NCBI RefSeq assembly: GCF_022538055.1
Contig: NZ_JAKZAM010000040.1
Location: 1-35,937, forward strand
DNA: 35,937 nt
Origin: Cognataquiflexum nitidum
GTDB lineage: Bacteria > Bacteroidota > Bacteroidia > Cytophagales > Cyclobacteriaceae
Reading direction: 5' to 3'
The translations under genes were made by a program, and so were the position numbers. The notes beneath the pieces are model-generated. The model ran no database searches. It was not told the DNA's origin and worked only from the letters and a program-made list of their open reading frames with translations. Every line of letters starts with the position of its first letter. Position 1 is the first letter of the stretch. This document shows positions 6,867 through 15,781 of the stretch, piece by piece.

Positions 6867-7934
6867 TTATTTCTTATCTGCCACGCACCGAAAACCGACA
6901 TTAGAAGTGCCGCTATCGTAAGCATGTCCTTGTCGGGCTGAAGGTCGGTAATTGATGCAATAATCGTCCGCACAAAGGAAAGAACCTCCTTTTATGACTT
7001 TTTCCATAGCATAAGGATTGTCGGGATTGTAGCATTTGCTGATGGCACTATCAAGTGCCGGAGCGTTTCCGGAGATTCTGAGGTAAGTTGCAGCATCAAA
7101 CCAATCGCTTGTCATTTCCCATACATTGCCTATGATATCATAAAGTCCATAATCATTGGGAGGGAAGTTTTTGACAGGGGCTGTTCCCAAAAAACCATCT
7201 CTTCCTTCATTTGCATGAGGAAAATCCCCCTGAAATGTATTGGCCATAAATTGACCGTTTGGTTGGAAGTCGACACCCCAAGCATAACGCTGGTGGTCTT
7301 TCCCTCCTCTGGCCGCAAATTCCCATTCAGCTTCTGTAGGCAATCTTTTCCCCGCCCATTTGGCATATGCCTCAGCATCTTCAGCTGCCACATGTACTAC
7401 AGGATGGTTTTCTTTGCCTTTGATATTGCTATCTGGACCTTCAGGATGCTTCCAATTTGCACCAATTACCCATTTCCACCAAAGGCTAAGGTCATTTGAT
7501 TGGGTTGATACTGATTGGGATGGAGGAGAAAAAACCAAAGACCCGGGCTGTAAGTCCTCATCGGCAGGTCTGGGAGTCCCTGGAGGAAGCTGAAGTTTCA
7601 TTTCTTCCCAATCGGGTATCCTTTCGGCAACTGTCACATATCCTGTTTCATCTACAAATCGGGCAAATTGGGCATTGGTCACTTCCGATACATCCATCCA
7701 AAAGCCTTCTACTTCTCTACGTACAGCAGGCCTTTCTACATGATAGGCCTCTTGTTCGTTGGTTCCCATATAAAATTCCCCTCCTTCTATCCATACCATT
7801 CCTTCTTGTGAAAAATCAGAGGATTGTTGGATTTCAATTTCACCTGTTTTTATGTCAGACTCCTTTTGATTGCAGCGTATAAGTAGGAAGACAACTGAAA
7901 ATAAGAGAAGAGTAGTGTCAGGAAATTTTTTCAT
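6867..7934 (-). CDS. Formylglycine-generating-enzyme (SUMF1/FGE) family lipoprotein
   Basis: A 355-aa protein. A lipoprotein signal leads to C21 (VVFLLIRC). The FGE-sulfatase domain spans about residues 43-353: MVWIEGGEFYMG, FWMDVSEVTNAQFARFV, a WWKWVIGANWKHPEG motif, RLPTEAEWEFAARGG and YGLYDIIGNVWEM. The C-terminal GGSFLCADDYC (Cys at about 321 and 326) has the five-residue spacing of the active-site cysteine pair of true FGEs, unlike GldJ/GldK-type relatives that lack it; NVGFRC closes the domain. FGEs oxidise a Cys of type I sulfatases to formylglycine. As a lipoprotein it would act outside the cytoplasm. No type I sulfatase gene is in this window, so the target is unknown. A near-consensus -7 box lies at 7958-7965. 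Confidence 0.88.
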   Translation of the reverse strand: MKKFPDTTLLLFSVVFLLIRCNQKESDIKTGEIEIQQSSDFSQEGMVWIEGGEFYMGTNEQEAYHVERPAVRREVEGFWMDVSEVTNAQFARFVDETGYVTVAERIPDWEEMKLQLPPGTPRPADEDLQPGSLVFSPPSQSVSTQSNDLSLWWKWVIGANWKHPEGPDSNIKGKENHPVVHVAAEDAEAYAKWAGKRLPTEAEWEFAARGGKDHQRYAWGVDFQPNGQFMANTFQGDFPHANEGRDGFLGTAPVKNFPPNDYGLYDIIGNVWEMTSDWFDAATYLRISGNAPALDSAISKCYNPDNPYAMEKVIKGGSFLCADDYCINYRPSARQGHAYDSGTSNVGFRCVADKK

Positions 7935-8013
7935 TATGGGATTTCAATTTGAATAAATAAAGGTAGGGCAGGGAGTTAATAATAGCAATATCTTGTTTTT
8001 ACCAACAAAAATT

Positions 8014-8048
8014 AAAAAAACCTGCTCTTTTTATGAAGAACAGGTTTT
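8014..8048 (-). terminator. Terminator of the 9818-to-8073 operon
   Basis: On the minus strand AAAACCTGTTCTT pairs with AAGAGCAGGTTTT (one mismatch), followed by a T-run. It lies 25 bp beyond the stop of the gene at 8073. Confidence 0.85.
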
Positions 8049-8072
8049 GTTAAAATTCAGTATATCAACAAA

Positions 8073-8534
8073 TTAGATCTCTCCAATGAAAGGAATGCTT
8101 TCTGTTATGGCAAGAAGTATTGTATTTTGAATGTAGCTTTCTAATTGTACAAATTTTGCTGCATTGATTGCACCGATCTCTTTTTTGATTTTTTTGTAAT
8201 GTTTTGCACCTAAGGCTGTAAGACTAGCGCTGTTTTTCATTGCTTTCAAAGCGATTTGGTCGGCATCGGTCTCTGATAGGTTAGGCAATTTTTCTAGGTA
8301 TTCATTGATGATTAAAATTCTATTCTTCATCAATCCCCTTCTTTCAACTTCATAGGCTTCATAGACAGTCCAAAATCCTGATTCAGCAGGAAGAGCCATA
8401 TACTGTTCTACCAAGGCACGTTTTTCCATGCCAAAGGCTGACTGGATCAATTTGATCTCGTCGTTGATCTGCTGGGCGTTACTGATGAAGGGCAATGCAA
8501 AAAGCATCAGCGCAAAGAATAATTTGGTTTTCAT
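8073..8534 (-). CDS. Secreted helical protein of unknown function
   Basis: A 153-aa protein. Residues 1-20 are a signal peptide ending SNAQ. The mature part is mostly helical and charged (INDEIKLIQSAFGMEKRALV, FWTVYEAYEVERRGLMKNR, ALGAKHYKKIKKEIGAINAA). The layout (secreted, helix-rich, about 130 mature residues) recalls Spy/CpxP-like periplasmic proteins, but the LTxxQ motif of that family is not visible, so no function is assigned. It is the last gene of a three-gene operon, 38 bp after the barrel gene, and ends at a strong terminator. Confidence 0.7.
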   Translation of the reverse strand: MKTKLFFALMLFALPFISNAQQINDEIKLIQSAFGMEKRALVEQYMALPAESGFWTVYEAYEVERRGLMKNRILIINEYLEKLPNLSETDADQIALKAMKNSASLTALGAKHYKKIKKEIGAINAAKFVQLESYIQNTILLAITESIPFIGEI

Positions 8535-8572
8535 AATTAAGGTTAGGTTAAAGTTTAAAATTTGACTGTAGT

Positions 8573-9175
8573 TTATTTACCGAAATTTAGCATTACAAAT
8601 CCTAGGTTAAAGCCAAGCATGGACTGTGCCTGCATGACATTACTCTCAAAAGTCTGGTAATATTTTGTAGAAAGCTTGATCCCGACATAATCACTCAATT
8701 GATATATGGCTCCGAGTTCAGGTCGGATGATAAATTGACGTGCTTCGATTTTATCAACAAATATTCCCATACTTACAGTTTGTGTATTGATGGCGGCACC
8801 TGCTCCCATTGCTACAAAAGGTTTGAATGGTTTGGTGGCATTGAAAACATAAATGAAAGAACCCATTATAGGGGTAAGCTTCAGGTACCGGTACTGAGTC
8901 CCATGAAGTGTAGCTGAGCCCCTTTCAAATATTTGGTCAGGAACCTGCTCAAAAAAGTTCATCGTTCCCAATTCAACACCATAGCCAGTTTGATTTGCGT
9001 TCATTTTGTAAAATTCAAAATTGGCACCCCTTCCTGTTAAGGTCTGGGTAAAATCTGCGGTTTTTCCAACTGGTAAGGCCGGGGCAAAATTAATCTGGAT
9101 CATAGAACCCTGCCCGTAAGTCGGCAGCGAATATAATCCCAAAACTATCAATGAAAGATATATGTACAATTTCAT
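8573..9175 (-). CDS. Outer-membrane beta-barrel protein
   Basis: A 200-aa protein. The ATG at 9175 is chosen because it gives a good signal peptide (MKLYIYLSLIVLGLYSLPTYGQ); an upstream in-frame start would add 18 residues overlapping the previous gene. The mature part has alternating amphipathic strands (MIQINFAPALPVGK, PIMGSFIYVFNATKPFKPFV, IIRPELGAIYQLSDYVGIKL) and ends LGFNLGFVMLNFGK, typical of small eight-stranded OmpA/OmpW-like or porin-family barrels. The start lies four bases after the stop of the lipoprotein gene, implying translational coupling. The substrate is unknown. Confidence 0.8.
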   Translation of the reverse strand: MKLYIYLSLIVLGLYSLPTYGQGSMIQINFAPALPVGKTADFTQTLTGRGANFEFYKMNANQTGYGVELGTMNFFEQVPDQIFERGSATLHGTQYRYLKLTPIMGSFIYVFNATKPFKPFVAMGAGAAINTQTVSMGIFVDKIEARQFIIRPELGAIYQLSDYVGIKLSTKYYQTFESNVMQAQSMLGFNLGFVMLNFGK

Positions 9176-9179
9176 GAGA

Positions 9180-9818
9180 TCACTTTTGAATATAGGGAGA
9201 TTGGATAAAAGCCTGATTGATACCTGCAACGGATCTTTCAGTGTTGTTGGACTGTGATCCTGTTAGGGCACCGTTGACAATCACCACCCAATTTACCTCA
9301 AGCTGGTTGGTCGCAGACACATTTTTCATATTGACCATTTGGATCAACAAAGATCCGGTAGATACAGAACTGACTACTAATGGCTGGTATCCGGGATAAA
9401 GCCATCCCAATCCTGAACCAAGATTGGGAATCCACCAATCCCAAAACCACCAATTGTAATTGAACAAGAGGGAGTTGTTTTCAGGGAAAGATGGAAGTAA
9501 GATGTAGTCAGGATTGTCAAATTGACTCACTTGGGTGAAACCCCTGGCAAGCATATTAGTCCTGATGGCTCCAAGGATACTTCTTCCCACAGCAAAGTCG
9601 AGAAAAGGTGGCTGCTGACCCGGACTAATAGGGGTTTCATTGACAATCACGACGTTTTCGGGAATTGCAAAAGTGGTTCCCTGCGCAAAATCAAAATCAG
9701 GATTGAAATTGGTATATACTACATCTAGTGTGGTAGCATCTTCAGGAAGTCCTGGTGCACAACCAATTGAAGTGAGTAAGCCGAAGACAAGTACTAAAGA
9801 AGGTAAATTGAACCTCAT
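9180..9818 (-). CDS. DUF4136-like lipoprotein
   Basis: A 212-aa lipoprotein. The lipobox is TSIG-C20. After a linker the protein follows the DUF4136 pattern: a strand TTLDVVYTNFNPDFDF with TTFAIPENVVIV, the helix GRSILGAIRTNMLARGFTQV, then NPDYILLPSFPENN, an aromatic-rich segment (NYNWWFWDWWIPN), and a final strand/helix (LLIQMVNMKN, LEVNWVVIVNGAL). It heads a three-gene operon with a barrel and a secreted protein, so it may work with the barrel at the outer membrane. The promoter upstream is excellent (-7 TACCTTTG, -33 TTTG). Confidence 0.8.
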   Translation of the reverse strand: MRFNLPSLVLVFGLLTSIGCAPGLPEDATTLDVVYTNFNPDFDFAQGTTFAIPENVVIVNETPISPGQQPPFLDFAVGRSILGAIRTNMLARGFTQVSQFDNPDYILLPSFPENNSLLFNYNWWFWDWWIPNLGSGLGWLYPGYQPLVVSSVSTGSLLIQMVNMKNVSATNQLEVNWVVIVNGALTGSQSNNTERSVAGINQAFIQSPYIQK

Positions 9819-9855
9819 TAAATATAGAAAATTTTAAATAATAAAAAGAGTGCTT

Positions 9856-9888
9856 CAAAGGTATGAATAGTTTTTTGGAAAAAGCAAA
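9856..9888 (-). promoter_or_regulatory. Bacteroidota-type promoter for the 9818-to-8073 operon
   Basis: The minus strand reads TTTG (9885-9888), a 21-bp spacer, then TACCTTTG (9856-9863), matching the -33 TTTG / -7 TAnnTTTG consensus. It sits 37 bp before the start at 9818. Confidence 0.75.
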
Positions 9889-10266
9889 AGAGCAAAATTT
9901 CTGATTGACTTTCCTGAAAACATTGTTGGAAAATTGGCAGGATAACAAGCGATAATTATGAATTTAAAAATTACAAGTTGAATTTATACAAAAGAGACTT
10001 TGTATGGGATCATGGTTTTGAACTCGAGCTTTGCTGGGACTGATCAATACAAAGAGAATTGAAGGATACATCAAATTGATGATTTCCAAAAAAATATTCG
10101 CACTTGGCAATCGGACAATTTCCCAAATACAGCAGTTTCAATAATTACGATTTGTTTTCTTTGGGATTCAAGCAATTCAAAGAAATCTATCCTTCCTTCC
10201 ATTACAAAAGCCAAAACAAATAAACTGTAAATGCTTTCAACTTCTTTAAATTTATTATAAACAGCA
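9889..10266. other. Intergenic, no convincing gene
   Basis: AT-rich. A 69-codon minus-strand frame at 10071-10280 has no supporting motif, promoter or start context and is not called. Confidence 0.5.
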
Positions 10267-10626
10267 ATGAGTAAATCCACTTCAATCTACTTAGCCAAAT
10301 ATTTAATAGACTGGGAAAGATTGGCTGGTACGTTTGTAATGAAGTAGCAGCAAGGCATAGACTCTATTAAAACCCAATATGAAGTCATGTAAGTACATGA
10401 ATTTTTAAAAAGTTTGATTTTTTGTAAGAAGGACCATTCTGTGAATAAAGATTTTCTTATTCTTTTTCAGTTTAGAAGTTTTGAATTAGTAAGTAAAATG
10501 AATTTTTTAAATTTTTTGAAAATTAATGATAAAGGCAGCCGATTGGGTCTTTATTTTATTCCTATCATACTTCATCAATATGCTATAAATCCCTTTACTA
10601 TCGATGCTTTTGTTTTTACGATTTAG
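10267..10626 (+). pseudogene. Decayed reading frame containing IDWERLAG
   Basis: From ATG 10267 the frame reads MSKSTSIYLAKYLIDWERLA then GTFVMK, stops at TAG 10345, continues QQGIDSIKTQYEVM, stops at TAA 10390, and then stays open to 10626. A conserved core, IDWERLAG, is shared with a headless frame at 1652-1807, which suggests two relics of one gene family. The family is not recognised. Continued openness of a single frame across two stops supports, but does not prove, a decayed gene. Confidence 0.35.
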
Positions 10627-10774
10627 GTATTATTTGATGATTGATTTAGTATATATGCATATTTCCTAAGGAGGGGGTTTACATAAATTTTTATATTTTT
10701 TTTACCAAATTTTGATAACTTAATGAGGAAAAGGAATATATTAGAATTATTAAATAATATTATTAATTTATTTT

Positions 10775-11929
10775 ATGGAAATAACATCAGTAAGCTTATT
10801 CTTCCTTTTTTCGATGTTTATAGGTTCTTTGGTCGGTTTGGTTTTGATTTATTTTGGATTCAAAAAAAACCGACATAACATCTTACTAGGCATCAATTTT
10901 TTATTGCTTACTTACATGTCTTTGATCGTATGGCTTATCACTACAGGATATTTCTATCATTTTCCATCATTATATAGAACGGGTAATTTAGTTGCATTCT
11001 TGTTTATTCCATTGATGTATATCTATATCCGAATGGTTTTGACCGGAAGAGGAATTACTAGGGAAGACCTCATTCACTTGCTTCCCTTAATGGTGTTTAT
11101 TATTGATTTTTGGCCGGTATATATGCTTGGCAATGATGAAAAGTTTTTGTTGATCCAATCAGAAATTTCCAATCCGGTTTTGTTTACAAGTTTTAGCCAG
11201 AGCCGTTTCTTTTCTTTCGATTTTTATACGCCATTTCGATCGGTCCTTTTGTCTTTTTATTGGATGTTTTCCGTTATCTTAATCTGGACTCATGGCAAAA
11301 AACAAGATGTAAAAGGTTTTGCCAAAGCGTGGTTTGCATGGATTAAGATTTTTTTGGGATTAGAATTCGTAGTTTTTTTTCCCTTCCTTTTATTCTTTTG
11401 GGCGATTGATCCCTTGACCAATTTTTTTATGGTTCATCTGACGATAGTGATTTTGACTTTGGGTACAGGTTTGTCTTTGGTATTTTCTCCCAAAATTCTT
11501 TATGGAATGGACGAGCAGCTATTTGAGGAACAAAAAGTTAAATCCAAACATGAAAAGAGTGATAGCTTATCTGAACAAAAGGTTAATGAAATTGGATCAA
11601 AACTTGATATTATTTTAAAAAACGATAAAAAATTTCTTCTTCAAGGCTATTCCATACATTCTATGGCCTCAGACACAAATATTCCTGTTTATATTTTAAC
11701 GATGTATATCAACCACCACCTCAAAACCAATTTTTCGGATTTGATTAACCAAAATAGAATAGAGGAGTCCTGTAGGCTTATTGAGTCAGGTAAGTTTGAG
11801 CATCTGTCTTTAATCGGTTTGGCAGAAATTTCAGGATTTAGCAATCGAAACTCATTTACTCTTGCCTTTCAAAAATTTAAAAGTGTATCTCCTTCAGTTT
11901 ATATCAAATCTTTAAAGTCAAAACCCTAA
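10775..11929 (+). CDS. Membrane-embedded (7TM) AraC-family transcriptional regulator
   Basis: A 384-aa protein. Residues about 1-245 contain seven hydrophobic segments (e.g. SVSLFFLFSMFIGSLVGLVL, NILLGINFLLLTYMSLIVWL, LVAFLFIPLMYIYIRMVL, LIHLLPLMVFIIDFW). After a charged linker (residues 250-285), the AraC HTH domain occupies about 287-380, with GYSIHSMASDTNIPVYILTM, LIGLAEISGFSNRNSFTLAF and SPSVYIKSLK. This is a common Bacteroidota architecture thought to sense an envelope signal and bind DNA from the membrane. It is paralogous to 16721 (shared LYRTG, LLIQ-EI and GFSNRNSFT). The alkylsulfatase gene follows 109 bp downstream on the same strand, its probable target. Confidence 0.92.
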   Translation: MEITSVSLFFLFSMFIGSLVGLVLIYFGFKKNRHNILLGINFLLLTYMSLIVWLITTGYFYHFPSLYRTGNLVAFLFIPLMYIYIRMVLTGRGITREDLIHLLPLMVFIIDFWPVYMLGNDEKFLLIQSEISNPVLFTSFSQSRFFSFDFYTPFRSVLLSFYWMFSVILIWTHGKKQDVKGFAKAWFAWIKIFLGLEFVVFFPFLLFFWAIDPLTNFFMVHLTIVILTLGTGLSLVFSPKILYGMDEQLFEEQKVKSKHEKSDSLSEQKVNEIGSKLDIILKNDKKFLLQGYSIHSMASDTNIPVYILTMYINHHLKTNFSDLINQNRIEESCRLIESGKFEHLSLIGLAEISGFSNRNSFTLAFQKFKSVSPSVYIKSLKSKP

Positions 11930-11938
11930 AATCAATCT

Positions 11939-11976
11939 CGCCAATTTTACGTAAAGATTGGCGCTTATTTTTTTCA
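11939..11976 (+). terminator. Terminator after the first 7TM-AraC gene
   Basis: CGCCAAT (11939-11945) pairs with ATTGGCG (11957-11963) around an inner TTTACGTAAA palindrome; a T-rich run follows. It separates the regulator from the sulfatase transcript. Confidence 0.8.
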
Positions 11977-12038
11977 AATCTTAATTGTTTTTTTTTCTGT
12001 GATTATATTTAGTATATAATCTTAATGATAAAAATTCT

Positions 12039-14159
12039 ATGAAAATTATCAAAACTAAAACTGTTTTTAAACCGTTGATTTTTCTTTTTTTAACGGTTTT
12101 CATTCTTAGCCAAATCAGTTGTAATAATCAGAGTTCTGAAACTTCGGACCCCGGATCTTCAGGTTCTGATTTGACGGTAAGTGACCACTTTGACCCGAAG
12201 GGGAAAGGTCCTTCCAAACACACCTTAGCAATTTGGGAAAATTGGAAAAAAACTTTGCCTTTCGAAGATTTAAGGGATTATGAAGAAGCTCAGAAAGGCT
12301 TTATTGCCGCACCGGACTTCAGACAGATTAAAAATGCTGAGGGTAGGGTTATTTGGGATATTGGCAGGTATGATTTCCTTTTAAATGAGCAGGAATATCA
12401 GACTATTCATCCATCCTTGCAGCGGATCGCAACGCTTAATATGGGTTATGGTTTGTATAAAGTTTCGGATGGTATCTTCCAAGTCCGTGGCTTCGATTTA
12501 TCCAATATGACCTTGGTTGAAGGAAAGACAGGTTGGATTCTAATTGATGTGTTGACTACTAAAGAAACATCGGCTGCAGCCTTAAAGTTTGCCAATGAGC
12601 AGTTGGGAGAAAGGCCTGTCAGGGCGGTGATATATTCTCATACTCACGCTGACCATTTCGGAGGTATAAGGGGAGTGGTCAATGAGGAAGATGTTATTGC
12701 CGGAAAAGTGAAAATCATTGCGCCTGAGGGATTCATGAACTTTGCAGTAACAGAGAACGTGATTGCAGGGAACGCCATGAACAGAAGGATTTTTTATCAA
12801 TATGGTGTGCTTTTACCGGTTAGTCCTTACGGGCACGTGGACCAGGCTTTGGCCAAAAATGTTTCTTCCGGTGTGCTGGGATTGATTCCACCTACTATTT
12901 CCATCAGTAAACCTGTCGAGGAACTTATGGTGGACGGAATTAGGATGATCTTCCATAATACACCTAATACTGAGGCTCCTGTTGAAATGAATACTTACAT
13001 CCCAGAAAAAAAGGCATTGTGGATGGCAGAGAACGTAACTGCCACGATACATAACATTTATACCCTAAGAGGTGCTTTGGTTAGGGATGCTTTGACTTGG
13101 TCCAAAAAGATTTCTGAGGCACTGTATATGTTTGGAGAAGAAGCGGATGTAATGTTTGCCTCACACCATTGGCCAAGATGGGGCAATGAAAGGGTACAGG
13201 GAGTCCTACGTACACAGCGGGATACCTATGGACATATTCACAATGCTGTATTGAACCTGGCAAATCAAGGGGTAACTGTCAATGAAGTCCACAATGTATA
13301 CGAAGTGCCCGCAAGCTTGCAAAAGCAATGGGCAGCAAGGTCATATCATGGCTCTGTGGAGCATAACAGCCGTGCTATTATCAACAGGTATTTAGGCTAT
13401 TGGGATGCCAACCCACTTACTTTAATACCAATGCCGGAAAGAGAATCTGCACCGTTATTTGTAGAAATGATGGGCGGTGCCGGACCAATTATCGAAAAGG
13501 GTAAGGAACTTTTCGAAGAGGGAAAGTATAAGCACGCAGGAGAGCTTTTAAATAAATTGGTATTTGCAGAACCGCAAAATCAAGAAGCCAAAGACCTTTT
13601 GGCTGATTGCTATGAGCAGATCGGATACCAACAAGAAAGTACAAGTGTCAGGAACAGTTTCTTGGCAGGAGCTTATGAACTCAGAAATGGAATTCCGACC
13701 GGGGAATCACCAAAATCTGTTACTCCTGATATTATTCGCGCTATGAGTACTGAAACCTGGCTGGATTTTCTTGGTGTCAAACTCAATAGCAAAAAGGCAG
13801 AAGGAATTGCCTTCAAGATGAACATCATTACCCCTGACAACAATGAAAAATTCTTGGTTGAACTCAGCAATTCCACCCTTTCAAACCTTAAAGGGTTTAC
13901 AGCAAAAAATGCTGATCTTACTCTAACCTTGAATAGGTCAGACCTTAATATGGCTATGATGGGTATCAAAAGCTTCGAAGATTTACTAAAAGAGGGAAAG
14001 GCAAAAGTTGATGGCAATCCAAAGATTCTTGCCCAATTGGTAGGCATGTTGGATGAATTTGATCCGAGATTTGAAATCCTTCCCGGTACAAAAAAGGAAA
14101 AGTACCAATCTTCAACTTCTGATGCAGGATTTGATGCTCCTGCCTTTATTGAAGATTGA
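12039..14159 (+). CDS. Alkylsulfatase, metallo-beta-lactamase fold (SdsA1/BDS1-like), lipoprotein
   Basis: A 706-aa protein predicted to hydrolyse linear alkyl sulfates such as dodecyl sulfate to alcohol plus sulfate. A signal with lipobox LSQIS-C28 suggests an outer-envelope lipoprotein. The MBL domain has the metal motif SHTHADHFGG (H201, H203, D205, H206), TEAPVEM (E312), AENV (E331), HNIYTLRGALVRD and ASHHW (H376/H377). A helical dimerisation region (about 460-560, MMGGAGPIIEKGKELFEEGK, ...LLADCYEQIGYQ) is followed by an SCP2-like C-terminal domain (about 565-690). Length and order match full-size type III alkylsulfatases, and all expected ligands are present. It lies directly after a 7TM-AraC regulator and before a BamA-like barrel. 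A TATATTTA sequence at 12004 is near the -7 consensus. Confidence 0.95.
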   Translation: MKIIKTKTVFKPLIFLFLTVFILSQISCNNQSSETSDPGSSGSDLTVSDHFDPKGKGPSKHTLAIWENWKKTLPFEDLRDYEEAQKGFIAAPDFRQIKNAEGRVIWDIGRYDFLLNEQEYQTIHPSLQRIATLNMGYGLYKVSDGIFQVRGFDLSNMTLVEGKTGWILIDVLTTKETSAAALKFANEQLGERPVRAVIYSHTHADHFGGIRGVVNEEDVIAGKVKIIAPEGFMNFAVTENVIAGNAMNRRIFYQYGVLLPVSPYGHVDQALAKNVSSGVLGLIPPTISISKPVEELMVDGIRMIFHNTPNTEAPVEMNTYIPEKKALWMAENVTATIHNIYTLRGALVRDALTWSKKISEALYMFGEEADVMFASHHWPRWGNERVQGVLRTQRDTYGHIHNAVLNLANQGVTVNEVHNVYEVPASLQKQWAARSYHGSVEHNSRAIINRYLGYWDANPLTLIPMPERESAPLFVEMMGGAGPIIEKGKELFEEGKYKHAGELLNKLVFAEPQNQEAKDLLADCYEQIGYQQESTSVRNSFLAGAYELRNGIPTGESPKSVTPDIIRAMSTETWLDFLGVKLNSKKAEGIAFKMNIITPDNNEKFLVELSNSTLSNLKGFTAKNADLTLTLNRSDLNMAMMGIKSFEDLLKEGKAKVDGNPKILAQLVGMLDEFDPRFEILPGTKKEKYQSSTSDAGFDAPAFIED

Positions 14160-14188
14160 TTTTTAATTCAATTTCAATTCTAATATTT

Positions 14189-14214
14189 CTTAGGAAATAA
14201 AATCATTTCCTAAG
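14189..14214 (+). promoter_or_regulatory. Perfect 10-bp hairpin downstream of the alkylsulfatase
   Basis: CTTAGGAAAT and ATTTCCTAAG flank a 6-nt loop. No T-run follows, so it is not a classic terminator. A third copy of TTAGGAAAT occurs at 14233-14241. It could be an operator or an mRNA-stabilising hairpin. Confidence 0.45.
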
Positions 14215-14360
14215 ATGCATACATGATTCATTTTAGGAAATCATTTAGAATTCGAGCATTACCTTTCTTGCAATGATTGCTTTAATAGGTGCAATGTTTC
14301 CTGAAATCCCAAATCCATAGCCTCTATATTTAAATTGTTTAAAATTATACTCCTAAAAAA

Positions 14361-15608
14361 ATGAAAAATACCTTTAATGTCGTATTGTTAATTGGCTCTC
14401 TATTTTTTAGCCCATTGGTTATTTTTGGCCAAGATGCGGAGAAAGCTGCTGGGAGCGATGAAATCAAAGAAAAAAAGGAAAAGAAAGTTGATGTAGCTTT
14501 TCTACCCGTAATTGCTGCGAATCCAACAGTTGGGGTTTTGTTTGGTGTATTGCCGGGCCTTAACTGGAACATGGGTGATGAGTCAAATACACGAAACTCC
14601 ACTGCATTGATAGGCCTTTACTATACCACCTTAAACCAGCTTTTTACCTCCGTCCGCGCCAATGCCTTTACCAAAGAGGATAGATTCAATCTGTTGACTG
14701 ACATCCGTTTTAACCTCAATGCACAACCCACTTATGGTTTGGGGTCGGTTTTGGATAAGAGCACATTGGTAGGAGGAAACGATACACCTACTGACAATCC
14801 CTATCCCGGTTTTCAAAAACAGGAAATGATGTCTTTCAATAATTTCAGGTTTTATCAAACCGTCCAAAAAAGGCACAAACAGACCAATCTGTTTTATGGA
14901 ATTGGTTATCATTTGGATATCTTTTGGAACATTGATGACAAGCAGCTTGACCTTGATGCCGACCCACAGAGAATTACCCATCATTACAGGTATCAAGAAT
15001 TGAAAGGGATGAATACTGAAAAATATTCTCAGTCAGGCCTTTCAGCAAACGCCACGTTTGATAGTCGGGATAATGTAGTAAACCCCTATGTCGGACAACT
15101 CGCCGCTATTTCCTTAAGGGCTTTTCCGGAGTTTTTGGGAAGTACCACCAATGCATCTCAATTATGGATGGAATACCGAACCTATGTAAATCTGGATAAG
15201 GACCGCGCTCGTAATGTATTGGCATTTTGGACTTATGGATGGTTTGTTACAAGCGGGACTTCACCTTACCTTGCTTTACCTGCCATCGGTTGGGATATGT
15301 TTGCGCGTTCGGGAAGGCCATTTACACAAGGAAGAATAAGGGGTGAAGACCTCATGTATGCAGAAACCGAATGGCGTTTTCCATTGCAAAGAGAGAAAGA
15401 CAAATGGGGCGGGGTATTGTTTCTGAATACCACGACGGCAAGCAGTAGAACAGAAAATATCAACTTATTCAACAACCTTGTCTTTGGATATGGCGGTGGC
15501 TTGAGATTTATGATCAATGAAAAGAAAAGGGTCAACCTTGGTCTTGATTATGGTTTTGGTGCAAACGGTGCACAGGGATTGTTTGTGAATCTCAATGAAT
15601 ACTTTTAA
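14361..15608 (+). CDS. BamA/TamA-like outer-membrane barrel protein
   Basis: A 415-aa protein. Signal peptide about 1-24 (ending VIFGQ), then a short Lys/Glu linker and a barrel of repeated amphipathic strands: FLPVIAANPTVGVLFGVLPG, STALIGLYYTTLNQLFTSVR, LSANATFDSRDNVVNPY, LPAIGWDMFARSGRPFTQGR. It ends INEKKRVNLGLDYGFGANG... and a terminal Phe (GLFVNLNEYF). It is the surface-antigen barrel part of the Omp85 family without POTRA domains, so assembly or transport of a specific surface protein or compound is possible. It is paralogous to the frameshifted gene at 5278. It is downstream of the alkylsulfatase on the same strand (201-bp gap) with a near-consensus -7 box (TATATTTA) at 14325. Confidence 0.85.
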   Translation: MKNTFNVVLLIGSLFFSPLVIFGQDAEKAAGSDEIKEKKEKKVDVAFLPVIAANPTVGVLFGVLPGLNWNMGDESNTRNSTALIGLYYTTLNQLFTSVRANAFTKEDRFNLLTDIRFNLNAQPTYGLGSVLDKSTLVGGNDTPTDNPYPGFQKQEMMSFNNFRFYQTVQKRHKQTNLFYGIGYHLDIFWNIDDKQLDLDADPQRITHHYRYQELKGMNTEKYSQSGLSANATFDSRDNVVNPYVGQLAAISLRAFPEFLGSTTNASQLWMEYRTYVNLDKDRARNVLAFWTYGWFVTSGTSPYLALPAIGWDMFARSGRPFTQGRIRGEDLMYAETEWRFPLQREKDKWGGVLFLNTTTASSRTENINLFNNLVFGYGGGLRFMINEKKRVNLGLDYGFGANGAQGLFVNLNEYF

Positions 15609-15781
15609 AAATTACAGAAATTTAAATTATAGTGTCAATAGTCAGTTTGATTTAGGAAAAAAAGGTGAAAAAGGTCTTTAGGTCAGCATACAAATTTCTG
15701 ATTTGGATTTTTTTATTTGAGTACGCAAATCATTTTTCAATAGCTTTGAATATCCTGGGCAAAAAAAACACCAAATTGAAA

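Noticed and set aside
10071..10280. 69-codon minus-strand open frame
   Set aside because: No motif, start context, promoter or terminator; overlaps the decayed frame at 10267.
15665..15781. GTG start of the DUF2490 gene giving 295 aa
   Set aside because: The prefix lacks a signal peptide, whereas the ATG at 15782 begins one directly.
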